Positions 35,501 through 45,183 of a DNA stretch of 64,000 nucleotides are shown here, piece after piece; the stretch's first letter is position 1, and every line of letters starts with the position of its first letter. Location of the stretch: contig NMRB01001237.1 in the NCBI GenBank assembly GCA_002633025.1, positions 1-64,000 of the forward strand, read 5' to 3'. The stretch comes from Notospermus geniculatus. Taxonomy: Eukaryota > Nemertea > Pilidiophora > Heteronemertea > Lineidae. A program made the position numbers and the translations under genes. Below the pieces are notes generated by a model. The model did no database searches. It worked only from the letters and a program-made list of their open reading frames with translations, and was not told where the DNA came from.

Positions 35501-37558
35501 AGCAGGATTTCATTTGTTGAAGGTGCAGAAGGCATTAGTGGTTCACATGACCTGAACAGTAGTCGGGATGAAGCAAATGGCAAGCGGTGTGAGGCTGAGA
35601 ATGCAGATGGTGATGTGAAAGAGTGTGTCCAGGAGGTCACCGTTGCTGCCAAACAAAGTGAAAGTTCCTCACTGGTGCCAGTGCTTTTAGAAGAGAGTTG
35701 TGAAGAAAAACTTGAGAATGGTCAGGATCAAGAAAACAGCATTTCATTTGTTGAAGACATTAGTGGTTCACTTCTGGTGAATAGTTGGGGTGAAGGAGAA
35801 GAGTTGGATGCTGAGAATGCAGATGGTGATGTTTCAGTGAAAGAGTGTGTCCAAGAGGTCACCGTTGCTGCCAAACAAAGTGAAAGTTCCCCACTGGCGC
35901 CAATGCTTTTGGAAGAGAGTTGTGAAGAAAAAGATGAGAATGATCAGGATCAAGAAAGCATCATTTCATTCGTTGAAGACATCAGTGGTTCACATCTGGT
36001 GAATAGTGGGGATGAAGGAGAAGAGTTGGATGCTGAGAATGCAGATGGTGGTGATGTTTTAGTGAAAGAGAGTGTCCAAGAGGTCACCGTTGCTGCCAAA
36101 CAAAGTGAAAGTTCCCCACTGGCGCCAATGCTTTTGGAAGAGAGTTGTGAAGAAAAACTTGAGAACAACAACCAGGATCAAGAAAGCAGCATTTCATTTG
36201 TGGAAGATGCAGAAGAGATTAGCGGTTCGCATCTGGATGAAACAGATGAGTTGGATGCTGAGAACGCAGATGGTGATGTTTCGGTGAAAGAGAGTGTCCA
36301 AGAGGTCACCGTTGCTGCCAAACAAAATGAAAGTTCCCCACTGGCGCCAATGCTTTTGGAAGAGAGTTGTGAAGAAAAACTTCAGAATGATCAGGATCAA
36401 GAAAGCAGCATTTCATTTGTTGAAGATGCAGAAGAGATTAGCGGTTCACATATGGATGAAACAGAAGAGTTGGATGCTGTGAATGCAGATGGTTCAGTGA
36501 AAGAGTGTGTTCAAGAGGTCATCACTACTCCAACAACATGCAAAGACAATTATGAAAAAATACAAGAGGTGGATCAGAATGAAGATTATTGTACCCAACT
36601 TCCTGATAAAAATGAACAAGGAACCGAAAACCCTCAAATTACTCCAATTCCAAAGCAAGATGATGAAACTGATTCACCTGATAATAACAAATTGAAACCA
36701 AATGACGAGAAACTACATGAAAATCCTTCCAATCAAAATAACACTGACAAAATCCCTCCAACTGAATCAAACTCTAAAGCCCGAAAAAATGTAGTTCCAC
36801 AATGCGTGTATGACCTCTCGAATTGGAGCAAGCTGTGGGAAAAGGACAAGGAGCATCCGGACAGACCGAAGGTGAAACTGCTGATGAGTGACATCCTGAT
36901 TGATGATATGTGGGATGAGATTGCGGATGATATACAAGATCCAGTTGCGGTTTATGCTAGTACACACAAACAAATAGCAACTCCTCCAAAGCGAAGTTAC
37001 GCAGACGATCTCATGGATTGTTTTGATGAGTGGGAAGAACAACAAAGACAAGCAGGTATACCAATACCAGATTTTTCAATGAAAGTAGATGATTCAGTTC
37101 CTGAACCAGACGAGGCAGATGATGAACCTCCAAAAGTGAAATTTATGATGAACAAAGATGTCTTCGTTGATGATCTGTATGAATACATCATAGGGGAGAA
37201 ACCCTGGCCACCTCCTGATGAAATGGTTCTGCCACCACAATTGTTAGAGGAGAAAAGGAGAGAAGACCAGAAGAGGAAAGCGGAAAAGATTGAAAAGGAT
37301 GAGGAAAAGAATGAGTCTGAGTCTGACGATGCTGCGAATGATGGAAAAGACCAGGTGCAAGCAGATGCAAATGCACTCCGAATTTCCAGCTCGGGAAAAT
37401 TAGATACCCAAGAATTAACCATTGGACAATCTCAGTTCAAATGGGATAAGTCAGTGTCGTATCAACCTCTACGGAAGGTGCTCTCAGATGGAAACATTGT
37501 TGATCTTTTGACAAGTCTTGCAGCCAAGATGCCAGTGTCTTCTTCTTCAAAGGAATAG
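29170..37558 (+). CDS. Giant repeat protein, segment B (middle part)
   Basis: Continues the family II array from HHSNVQEECL to about 32500. A very acidic linker follows (32640-33560, with a run of Asp at 33312-33332) holding a less repetitive patch (KVRVGDFKLRVQYFEENA; EWEEHDWDKVPLRNWDS). Then come the family III array (34260-36530) and a charged, non-repetitive region (36780-37534) with two similar motifs, KVKLLMSDILIDDMWDEI and KVKFMMNKDVFVDDLYEYI. The frame reaches TAG at 37556-37558, but that stop follows a probable missing base after 37534, so it is probably not the real end. The first codons in this frame before 29170 are out-of-frame shadow. No known domain; probably largely disordered. 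Confidence 0.82.
34260..36530 (+). repeat. Family III protein repeats, ten units plus a partial one
   Basis: Units of about 70-75 residues carry VQEVTVAAKQSESSPLAPML, LEESCEEKLEN, DQDQESSISFVEDAE, ISGSHL and ELDAENADGDV. A variant with AAKGRECYQLSPMLLEGSPE alternates with the main form in the first part. A larger block containing KTSLFHVKWQEP and KVMKTLRRKDQEEEDLPSA is present twice (about 34095-34260 and 34625-34790), so the array also grew by multi-unit duplication. Confidence 0.9.
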
Positions 37559-40500
37559 AAAATGGCTTCTCTGGAGAGCCAGGCGAAGTTGATAAAGGCA
37601 CAGCTGAGGGAAGCAGACAGGTTGTTCCAGTGACCACTCAGAATGTGGTTCAGGACAGAGCAGCAAACAGTAAAACATCAGTGAAATGTGAAGATGGCGT
37701 GAAAAAACAAATTGTCAATCCATCCGTGTCGGCCTGTGTGGAAGCAAAAAAACAAGGTAGCAACTCTCATGGTGCATTTAAGATAGACGAAAACGATAGT
37801 TCAGACTCAGAAATCCCGTGGATGCTCCCAGAACTGCCATATTCTGATGAAGAACCTTATAATAGAGTGAGAGCCTTTGTAAAATCAGGTGGATTGAATG
37901 CACTGGATGAGACCCCATTTCCCACAAGTCCAACGGAAGAAAAAGACACATTTGATGAGAAAAAGGTGCCAAGTGTCCAACCAGGAGTCTTAAACCTTGC
38001 CCAAGGAATAAAAAAAGGCTTCTGTGGAGAGGATAGGCATGATCCATCAATGTGGGAAAGTGAGTCAGATTCTGATGAAGAAATCATTGAAATTGCCCAT
38101 GCTACCCAAGATGACAACTTCACACCAGAACAGATACGGCGCCTGACCTCACCTGCACCAGGTGACAGTGAAGACATTGCCCACAATATCAATGAGACAA
38201 GCATTATTTCATCTCCTCTGAATGATGGTGTTGGAAACAAAGTTATTGACACTCGGGAGGAGGAAGGAGGTGAAACCCAAGCAGCAACTAACAGTTCAGG
38301 CTGTGGACTTGGGAATGAAGCGACAACGAATCAACCGTCTATGTCACAAGGAGGCTTAGGACCGATTCTTGCCGGAAGGGGACTGCCAACAATTAGAAGT
38401 GTTGGAAAAGCACGTTTACCACCTTTAAAAATTCGTAGCAACTTGGATCCGTTCAACAAAAAGCCAATCCCAGATCCATTTTTTACAAAGCGGGTCCCTG
38501 AAATTGAGACAGAAGAAACAACAGCAGCTAAACTTGCCACCGATGACAACAATGCCAACTGTGAGCAAGCATCAGCCAAAGTTGATGAAGGCATAGCTGG
38601 TGGAAGCAGACAGGTTGTTCCAGTGACCACTCAAAATGAGGTGCAGGATAGAGCAGCAATCAGAAAAACATCAATGAAAAGTGAGGATGGCATGGAAAGA
38701 AAAATTGTCGCTCCATCGATGTCGGCATGTGTGGAGGCAAAAGAACAGGGAATGAGTTCTCATGTTCCATCTAAGATAGAAGAAAATGGTTGCTCTGAGT
38801 CGTCGGAAATTCCTTGGGAACGGCCGTATTCTGATGGAGAACCGTATAATAGAGTGAGTGGCTATGAGAAGCAAGTAATGATCGAAGGCAAAGACTTTGC
38901 TTATGACAGTTTCTCTGACAGCTCAAGTGATGAATCAGCAGCCGTCGTCCGACAGATGGACAAAATGCTGGATTCTGATCAAGACCAAGTGAAGAGAACA
39001 GGTTTCATGTTATCTTCAGATGAACACTCCATGTCGTATGTGGAAACTGATGAAGAGCCTTTACCCAAAGCAATGGAAGATAACAGTCATGACAGTAGAG
39101 CAGCAGAAAAGATCGAAGACTTTTCCTGCAAGTCAACCACAGCTGCAAGCGGTGGAGGCAAATTGCTTCAGCCTCTTTCCACTCAGAAGAAAGGCAAGGC
39201 TTTCTTTTCAAAGTACTCGCCATTACCTGGCATTGGTGCACCTCCAAGTAAGGAACCGAGGAATGAATCCAGTGTCGTTTCCGGCAGCATTAACGACCCT
39301 GATCAGGAGACAAATGTGGCATTGCCTAAAAGGCAACGTGATGTTTTGCTGGAGGCCTTGATAGAGAATGCAATAGAAAATTATGAAAATGATGAGCAGG
39401 CTCACTCAGAGATATGTGCTAAGATCATGGATAGCAGACGCCTTGGAAAAGCTGTGTTTTCAGGATATGAACCTCTTGGGGGAGAAGCACGTCTGCCTGA
39501 AGGACAGCGTAAGGTCCTGGAGGATCTCATTGCTGAGCGGGCAGTTGAAGAGTACGAAAAAGACTTGGATGCTGAGCAAGAAATTCGTAAAAAAATTGAG
39601 GACAGCAAACACCTTGGAAAGGCTGTGTTTTCTGGGTATAAGCCTTTAGGTGGAGGTGCAGTGCGTTTGCCTGAAAAACAAAGTGACATAATGGAAGATC
39701 TTCAACTTAAAAAAGAAATTGATGGATATGAAAATCAACTGAGTGAACTGAGAGAGGAGCGAGAACTTCACAATAAGATAAAGCAAAGCAAGCACCTTGG
39801 AAAGGCTGTGTTCTCAGGCTACAAGCCTTTAGGGGCAAAAGAAGTTGGTCAACCCAAAGATCAACATGAGGTCATGGAGGATCTCCTGGTAGAGAAAGCA
39901 GTCGATGAGTATGAAAAAGACTTGGCTACTGATAAAAAAATCCTGAAAAAAATAGAGGATAGCAAGCGTCTTGGAAAAGCTGTGTTCTCTGGGTACAAGC
40001 CTTTAGGGGCAGAAGAAGTTCGTCAACCCAAAGATCGACATGAGGTCATGGAGGATCTCCTGGTAGAGAAAGCAGTCAATGAGTATGAAAAGGACCTGGC
40101 TACTGATAAAAAAATCCTCAAAAAAATAGAGGATAGCAAGCGTCTTGGAAAAGCTGTGTTCTCTGGCTACAAGCCTTTAGGCGCAAAAGAAGTTCGTCAA
40201 CCCAAAGATCAACGTAAAGTCTTGAAAGATCTCTTAGTAGATCAAGCGGTTGAAGAGTATGAAAAAGATCTGAAAGCTGACCAAGAAATCTGTGAAAAAA
40301 TTGAAAAAAGCAAGCGCCTCGGGAAAGCTGTGTTCTCTGGCTACAAGCCTCTAGGAGCAGAAGAAGTTCGTCGACCCAAAGATCAACGTGAAGTCTTGGA
40401 AGATCTCTTGGTAGATCAAGCAGTTGAAGAGTATGAAAAAGATTTAAAAGCTGACCAAGAAATCTGTGAAAAAATTGAGAAAAGCAAGCGCCTCGGGAAA

Positions 40501-43500
40501 GCTGTGTTCTCTGGCTACAAGCCTCTAGGAGCAGAAGAAGTTCGTCGACCCAAAGATCAACATGAGGTCATGGAGGATCTCTTGGTGGATAAGGCGGTTA
40601 AAGAGTATGAAAAAGACTTCAAAGCTGATCAAGAAATCCATAAAAAAATCAAGGACAGCAAACACCTCGGAAAGGCTGTGTTTTCTGGGTATAAGCCTTT
40701 AGGTGGAGGCCCAGTTCGTATGCCTGAAAAACAAAGTGACATACTGGAAGACCTTCAAATTCAAAAAGAAATTGATGGCTATGAAAATCAACTGAATGAA
40801 CTGAGAGAGGAGAGAGAACTTCACAATAAGATAAAGCAAAGCAAGCACCTTGGAAAGGCTGTGTTCTCTGGCTACAAGCCTCTAGGAGCAGAAGAAGTTC
40901 GTCAACCCAAAGATCAACATGAGGTCCTGGAGGATCTCCTGGTAGAGAAAGCACTCGATGAGTATGAAAAAGACTTGGCTACTGACAAAAAAGTCCTTCA
41001 AAAAATTGAGGATAGCAAACGCCTTGGGAAAGCTGTGTTTTCTGGCTACAAGCCTCTAGGAGCAGAAGAAGTTCGTCGACCCAAAGATCAACATGAGGTC
41101 ATGGAGGATCTCCTGATAGAGAAAGCAGTCGATGAGTATGAAAAAGACTTGGCTACTGATAAAAAAATCCTCAAAAAAATAGAGGATAGCAAGCGTCTTG
41201 GAAAAGCTGTGTTCTCTGGCTATAAGCCTTTAGATGGAGGTGCAGTGCGTAAGCCTGAAAAACAAAGTGACATAATGGAAGAACTTAAAATTCAAAAAGA
41301 AATTGAAGGCTATGAAAATCAACTGAGTGAACTGAGAGAGGAGAGAGAACTTCACAATAAGATAAAGCAAAGCAAGCGCCTTGGAAAAGCTGTGTTCTCT
41401 GGCTACAAGCCTCTAGGAGCAGAAGAAGTTCGTCAACCCAAAGCTCAACATGAGGTCATGGAGGACCTCCTGGTAGAAAAAGCAGTCGATGAGTATGAAA
41501 AAGACTTGGCTACTGACAAAAAAATCCTTCAAAAAATTGAGGATAGCAAACGCCTCGGAAAAGCTGTGTTCTCTGGCTACAAGCCTCTAGGAGCAGAAGA
41601 AGTTCGTCGACCCAAAAGTCGTCGTGAAGTCATGGAGGATCTCTTGGTAGAGAAAGCAGTCGATGAGTATGAAAAAGCAGTCAAAGAATCTCAAAAAGAC
41701 TTGGCTACTGATAAAAAAATCCTTCAAAAAATTGAGGATAGCAAGCGCCTCGGAAAGGCTGTGTTCTCTGGGTATAAGCCTCTAGGAGCAGAAGTAGTTC
41801 GTCGACCCAAAGATCAACATCAGGTAATGGAGGATCTCCTGGTAGAGAAAGCAGTCGATGAGTATGAAAAAGACTTGGCTACTGATAAAAAAATCCTCAA
41901 GAAAATAGAGGATAGCAAGCGCCTCGGAAAGGCTGTGTTCTCTGGGTACAAGCCTTTAGGGGCAGAAGAAGTTCGTCGACCCAAAAGTCGTCGTGAAGTC
42001 ATGGAGGATCTCTTGGTAGAGAAAGCAGTCGATGAGTATGAAAAAGCAGTCAGAGAATCTCAAAAAGACTTGGAGACTGATAAAAAAATCCTTAAGAAAA
42101 TTGAGGATAGCAAACACCTGGGAAAGGCTGTGTTCTCTGGGTATAAGCCTTTAGGTGGAGGCCCAGTGCGTATGCCTGAAAAACAAAGTGACATAATGGA
42201 ACAACTTAAAATTCAAAAAGAGAAAGCAGTCGAAGAGAATGAAAAAGACCTGGAAACTGATAAAAAAATCCTTAAGAAAATTGAGGATAGCAAACACCTA
42301 GGAAAGGCTGTGTTTTCTGGGTATAAGCCTTTAGGTGGAGGTGCAGTGCGTGTGCCTGAAAAACAAAGTGACATAATGGAAGCACTTAAAATTCAAAAAG
42401 AGAAAGCAGTCGAAGAGAATGAAAAAGACCTGGAAACTGATAAAAAAATCCTTAAAAAAATTGAGGATAGCAAGCGCCTTGGAAAAGCTGTGTTCTCTGG
42501 CTACAAGCCTCTAGGAGCAGAAGAAGTTCGTCGACCCAAAGATCAACAACAGGTCATGGAGGATCTCTTGGTAGAGAAAGCAGTTGATGAGTATGAAAAA
42601 GCAGCCAGAGAATCTCAAAAAGACTTGGAGACTGATAAAAAAATCCTTAAGAAAATTGAGGATAGCAAACACCTAGGAAAGGCTGTGTTTTCTGGGTATA
42701 AGCCTTTAGGTGGAGGTGCAGTGCGGTTGCCTGCAAAACAAAGTGATGTAAAGAAAGAGCTTCAAATGCAAAAAGAAATTGATGGCTATGAAAATCAACT
42801 CATTGAGCTGAGAGAGGAGAGACAAATTCAAAAGAAAATAAAGCAAAGCAAGCACCTCGGAAAAGCTGTGTTCTCTGGCTACAAGCCTTTAGGAGCAAAA
42901 AAAGTTCGTCAACCCAAAGCTCAACATGAGGTCATGGAGGATCTCTTGGTGAAGCAGACTGTTGAAAAGTATGAAAAATGCTTCGATCAGGAGCAAAAGA
43001 TCATGGAAAAAATTGAGAAGAGCAAGCACCTTGGAAAAGCTGCATTTTCAGGCTACAAGCCTTTGGGAGCAGATAAAGTTTGTCGACCGAAAGATCGCCG
43101 TAAAGCCATGCAAGATTTCCTGGTGGAGCAAGCCGTTGAACAATATGAAAAAGAACTGGATGCTGATCAAGAAATACAAGAAAAAATTGAGGACAGCAAA
43201 TACTTAGGAAAGGCTGTGTTTTCTAAGTATAAACCTTTAGAATGGTTAGGTGGAGACGTACTGCGTATGCCTGATAAAGAAAGTGACATAATGGAAGAGC
43301 TTCAAATTCAAAAGGAAATTGATGCCTATAAAAATCAAAACAGAGAACGGCGAGAAGAGTTAGAACTACAGAAAAAAATAGACCAAAGCAAGCACCTCGG
43401 AAAAGCTGTGTTTTCTGGCTACAAGTGTTTAGGAGCAGCAGAAGAAGTTCGCCAACCCGAAGACGGGCCCGAAGATCAACATGAAGATAGCAGACCACTG

Positions 43501-43827
43501 GGAAAGGCTGTGTTCTCTAGTCGTAAACCTTTAGGACAAATTGGCATGAAAGAACCTCCGCTGAAGAAAACTGGAGTGAGGCAGCGTCTGGCAAAGATTA
43601 CAGACAAAACTGACAGAATTGACGACAAGGCAGGCCAGGCATTACCAAAGAAGACCAACAAGAGTAAAAACGTTGGACAGGCGGTGTGTTCAACCGTCGA
43701 CACCCTCGGAGCAATGAATCTTCCTGAAGTGGGAGTCCGAAGGCGGAGGTTGGAGCCACTTGAAATTCGACCGGAGAAGCAAGTGAAAAAGAAAGGAAAG
43801 AAGAATAAGAAGAGCAAAAAGCATTAA
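37504..43827 (+). CDS. Giant repeat protein, segment C (C-terminal part)
   Basis: Open from 37504 to TAA at 43825-43827. There is no in-frame ATG before 37822, although protein similarity to an internal copy (RQVVPVTTQ, QDRAA at 37610 and 38610) begins well upstream. The frame must therefore continue from segment B. It contains two copies of an ~330-residue unit (family V), then a long array of ~55-65-residue units around LGKAVFSGYKPLG (family IV, to about 43710). It ends in a lysine-rich tail, KKKGKKNKKSKKH. The family IV units are highly charged and mostly helical by appearance. Not recognised as any known family. A single-exon C-terminus with a basic tail could bind nucleic acid, membranes or microtubules, but this is speculation. 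Confidence 0.82.
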   Translation, partial: SFDKSCSQDASVFFFKGIENGFSGEPGEVDKGTAEGSRQVVPVTTQNVVQDRAANSKTSVKCEDGVKKQIVNPSVSACVEAKKQGSNSHGAFKIDENDSSDSEIPWMLPELPYSDEEPYNRVRAFVKSGGLNALDETPFPTSPTEEKDTFDEKKVPSVQPGVLNLAQGIKKGFCGEDRHDPSMWESESDSDEEIIEIAHATQDDNFTPEQIRRLTSPAPGDSEDIAHNINETSIISSPLNDGVGNKVIDTREEEGGETQAATNSSGCGLGNEATTNQPSMSQGGLGPILAGRGLPTIRSVGKARLPPLKIRSNLDPFNKKPIPDPFFTKRVPEIETEETTAAKLATDDNNANCEQASAKVDEGIAGGSRQVVPVTTQNEVQDRAAIRKTSMKSEDGMERKIVAPSMSACVEAKEQGMSSHVPSKIEENGCSESSEIPWERPYSDGEPYNRVSGYEKQVMIEGKDFAYDSFSDSSSDESAAVVRQMDKMLDSDQDQVKRTGFMLSSDEHSMSYVETDEEPLPKAMEDNSHDSRAAEKIEDFSCKSTTAASGGGKLLQPLSTQKKGKAFFSKYSPLPGIGAPPSKEPRNESSVVSGSINDPDQETNVALPKRQRDVLLEALIENAIENYENDEQAHSEICAKIMDSRRLGKAVFSGYEPLGGEARLPEGQRKVLEDLIAERAVEEYEKDLDAEQEIRKKIEDSKHLGKAVFSGYKPLGGGAVRLPEKQSDIMEDLQLKKEIDGYENQLSELREERELHNKIKQSKHLGKAVFSGYKPLGAKEVGQPKDQHEVMEDLLVEKAVDEYEKDLATDKKILKKIEDSKRLGKAVFSGYKPLGAEEVRQPKDRHEVMEDLLVEKAVNEYEKDLATDKKILKKIEDSKRLGKAVFSGYKPLGAKEVRQPKDQRKVLKDLLVDQAVEEYEKDLKADQEICEKIEKSKRLGKAVFSGYKPLGAEEVRRPKDQREVLEDLLVDQAVEEYEKDLKADQEICEKIEKSKRLGKAVFSGYKPLGAEEVRRPKDQHEVMEDLLVDKAVKEYEKDFKADQEIHKKIKDSKHLGKAVFSGYKPLGGGPVRMPEKQSDILEDLQIQKEIDGYENQLNELREERELHNKIKQSKHLGKAVFSGYKPLGAEEVRQPKDQHEVLEDLLVEKALDEYEKDLATDKKVLQKIEDSKRLGKAVFSGYKPLGAEEVRRPKDQHEVMEDLLIEKAVDEYEKDLATDKKILKKIEDSKRLGKAVFSGYKPLDGGAVRKPEKQSDIMEELKIQKEIEGYENQLSELREERELHNKIKQSKRLGKAVFSGYKPLGAEEVRQPKAQHEVMEDLLVEKAVDEYEKDLATDKKILQKIEDSKRLGKAVFSGYKPLGAEEVRRPKSRREVMEDLLVEKAVDEYEKAVKESQKDLATDKKILQKIEDSKRLGKAVFSGYKPLGAEVVRRPKDQHQVMEDLLVEKAVDEYEKDLATDKKILKKIEDSKRLGKAVFSGYKPLGAEEVRRPKSRREVMEDLLVEKAVDEYEKAVRESQKDLETDKKILKKIEDSKHLGKAVFSGYKPLGGGPVRMPEKQSDIMEQLKIQKEKAVEENEKDLETDKKILKKIEDSKHLGKAVFSGYKPLGGGAVRVPEKQSDIMEALKIQKEKAVEENEKDLETDKKILKKIEDSKRLGKAVFSGYKPLGAEEVRRPKDQQQVMEDLLVEKAVDEYEKAARESQKDLETDKKILKKIEDSKHLGKAVFSGYKPLGGGAVRLPAKQSDVKKELQMQKEIDGYENQLIELREERQIQKKIKQSKHLGKAVFSGYKPLGAKKVRQPKAQHEVMEDLLVKQTVEKYEKCFDQEQKIMEKIEKSKHLGKAAFSGYKPLGADKVCRPKDRRKAMQDFLVEQAVEQYEKELDADQEIQEKIEDSKYLGKAVFSKYKPLEWLGGDVLRMPDKESDIMEELQIQKEIDAYKNQNRERREELELQKKIDQSKHLGKAVFSGYKCLGAAEEVRQPEDGPEDQHEDSRPLGKAVFSSRKPLGQIGMKEPPLKKTGVRQRLAKITDKTDRIDDKAGQALPKKTNKSKNVGQAVCSTVDTLGAMNLPEVGVRRRRLEPLEIRPEKQVKKKGKKNKKSKKH
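37570..38900 (+). repeat. Family V protein repeat, two units
   Basis: The stretch GSRQVVPVTTQN..VQDRAA..KTS through SACVEAK, SSEIPW and PYSD.EPYNRV occurs from about 37605 and again from about 38605, roughly 1 kb apart. The second copy is shorter at its end. A weaker internal match links 37535-37580 with 37963-38030. Confidence 0.8.
39190..43710 (+). repeat. Family IV protein repeats: 26 LGKAVFSGYKPLG-type motifs
   Basis: I count 26 occurrences, 24 of them well conserved. Two linker types alternate: type a (EEVRRPKDQHEVMEDLLVEK, AVDEYEKDLATDKKILKKIE) and type b (GGAVRMPEKQSDIMEDLQ, KEIDGYENQLSELREERELH). The core SGYKPLG is almost invariant whereas the linkers vary, implying selection on the core. 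The first (FFSKYSPLPG) and last (RPLGKAVFSSRKPLG, VGQAVCST) copies are degenerate, as is usual at the edges of an expanding array. Confidence 0.92.
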
Positions 43828-44040
43828 GAAAATTATTTTATCACCGAAGACATCTAACCATCAATTTTATATCGAAGTGACAAATCTACAAAATAATCAA
43901 CAAATCTACAAAACCAAAGAAGATAAAATTCAAGAAATTACAAAAGCAACATTTTTTTCCAAAGAAATTTCAATATCAAAATTATTTTTATTTATTTATT
44001 TTTTTTACAATTTTTTCTTTATGTTTTCTTCGAATCTGTT

Positions 44041-44060
44041 CAATCTCTCTCTCTCTCTCT
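44041..44060. repeat. CT microsatellite
   Basis: A run of CT dinucleotides about 215 bases downstream of the giant gene's stop codon, preceded by a T-rich stretch. Probably in its 3' UTR or just beyond. Confidence 0.8.
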
Positions 44061-44218
44061 GTGCATGGCCGGGTCATGCTACAGTGAAGGTCTACATGAA
44101 TATGATAGAAATCGGTTGTTCATCTGCCAACCTGGATCAACTGACAGTCCATTGGGGCTGCAAAAGCCGAAACAAATGATGGTGATAACTACTGGAAGAA
44201 TCTATCTTTTAAAATTCA

Positions 44219-44276
44219 CACCCATCACTCCAACAAAATGGCTGCCATGGCAGCCATTTTGGTGGAGTGATGGGTG
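44219..44276. repeat. 58-base near-perfect palindrome
   Basis: Arms reading cacccatcactccaacaaaa pair with the complement of the right arm through a centre at ccatgg, with one mismatch. As RNA it would make a hairpin of nearly 29 pairs with almost no loop. It lies about 400 bases after the giant gene's stop. It could be a minimal inverted-repeat element or a structured 3' UTR segment. Confidence 0.8.
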
Positions 44277-44669
44277 AAGAACTGCTATGGAAATTGATCT
44301 GAAATTTCTGCGGTAGGTCTTTAGTGGATAGCGGAAAAACTGAAGGGAAAGAGGACACTATCATGATGGCTGCTGGCACCATATTTCATTTCGGGAATCA
44401 TAAAGGAAGAACCCCTTGAGCACTTGATCGGAGTTTTCTGTGGTGGTCTGGGTAGATAGAGGTGACGGTGCACCTATTGAAATTCAGACCCATTCCTACA
44501 CGAAGTCTGGAATCATGGCAGGCCCTGTGAGATACCCAAGGGTCTTAGAAGATTTTGGTAAGTTCTCATTCCTAATCTTGTGATCATACCTTGGAATTTT
44601 TGCTGGCTCTCAAGTTATCCTTGACTCCCGACCGATAATTTCACATTATCAATTAGTAGTTCATACATG

Positions 44670-45099
44670 ACAGGAGAGTATGGCAAGAGAGTGTCGCTGA
44701 CCAGCAGATGCAGCTGTAAATTTTAAAGGACGTCTTCTTGGAAATACCCTGTCATTTGTTCTCCCCGTGTTGGTGTCTGTCAGTTATTTCCATAGAGAGC
44801 AGCACTGACTTGGTTGGGACTAATAGGACTGGGTGGTTTCAGCACCTCAGACAAATGGACAAGAGATCAAATTGGGAGTTTAATTGGTGAGTACGGCCGG
44901 GGAGTGTCGCTGAACCAGCTGTAAAATTCAAAGGATGGCTTCTTGGAAATACTAGTACCCTGTCATTTGTTCTCCCCGTGTTGGTGTCTGTTATTTCCAT
45001 AGAGAGCAGCACTGACTTGGTTGGGACTTAGGACGGGGTGGTTTCAGCACCTCGCACCTCGGACAAATGGAATACAAGACGTCAACTTGGGATTTAATA
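44670..45099. repeat. About 215-base direct tandem duplication
   Basis: Two copies (about 44670-44882 and 44886-45099) share gagtgtcgctga, tcatttgttctccccgtgtt and agagcagcactgacttggtt. They differ by small indels. No coding potential. Confidence 0.8.
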
Positions 45100-45177
45100 C
45101 GGTTATTTATTTCAAGAAACAATTTGACCAGAACATATATCAACACAGTTATTTGACTTCAACCCAACAATTTTAAG

Positions 45178-45183
45178 AATAAA
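45178..45183 (+). terminator. Possible polyadenylation signal of the giant gene
   Basis: AATAAA on the plus strand about 1.35 kb beyond the stop at 43827, the first good match I noticed downstream. Position is plausible but not proven. Confidence 0.25.
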
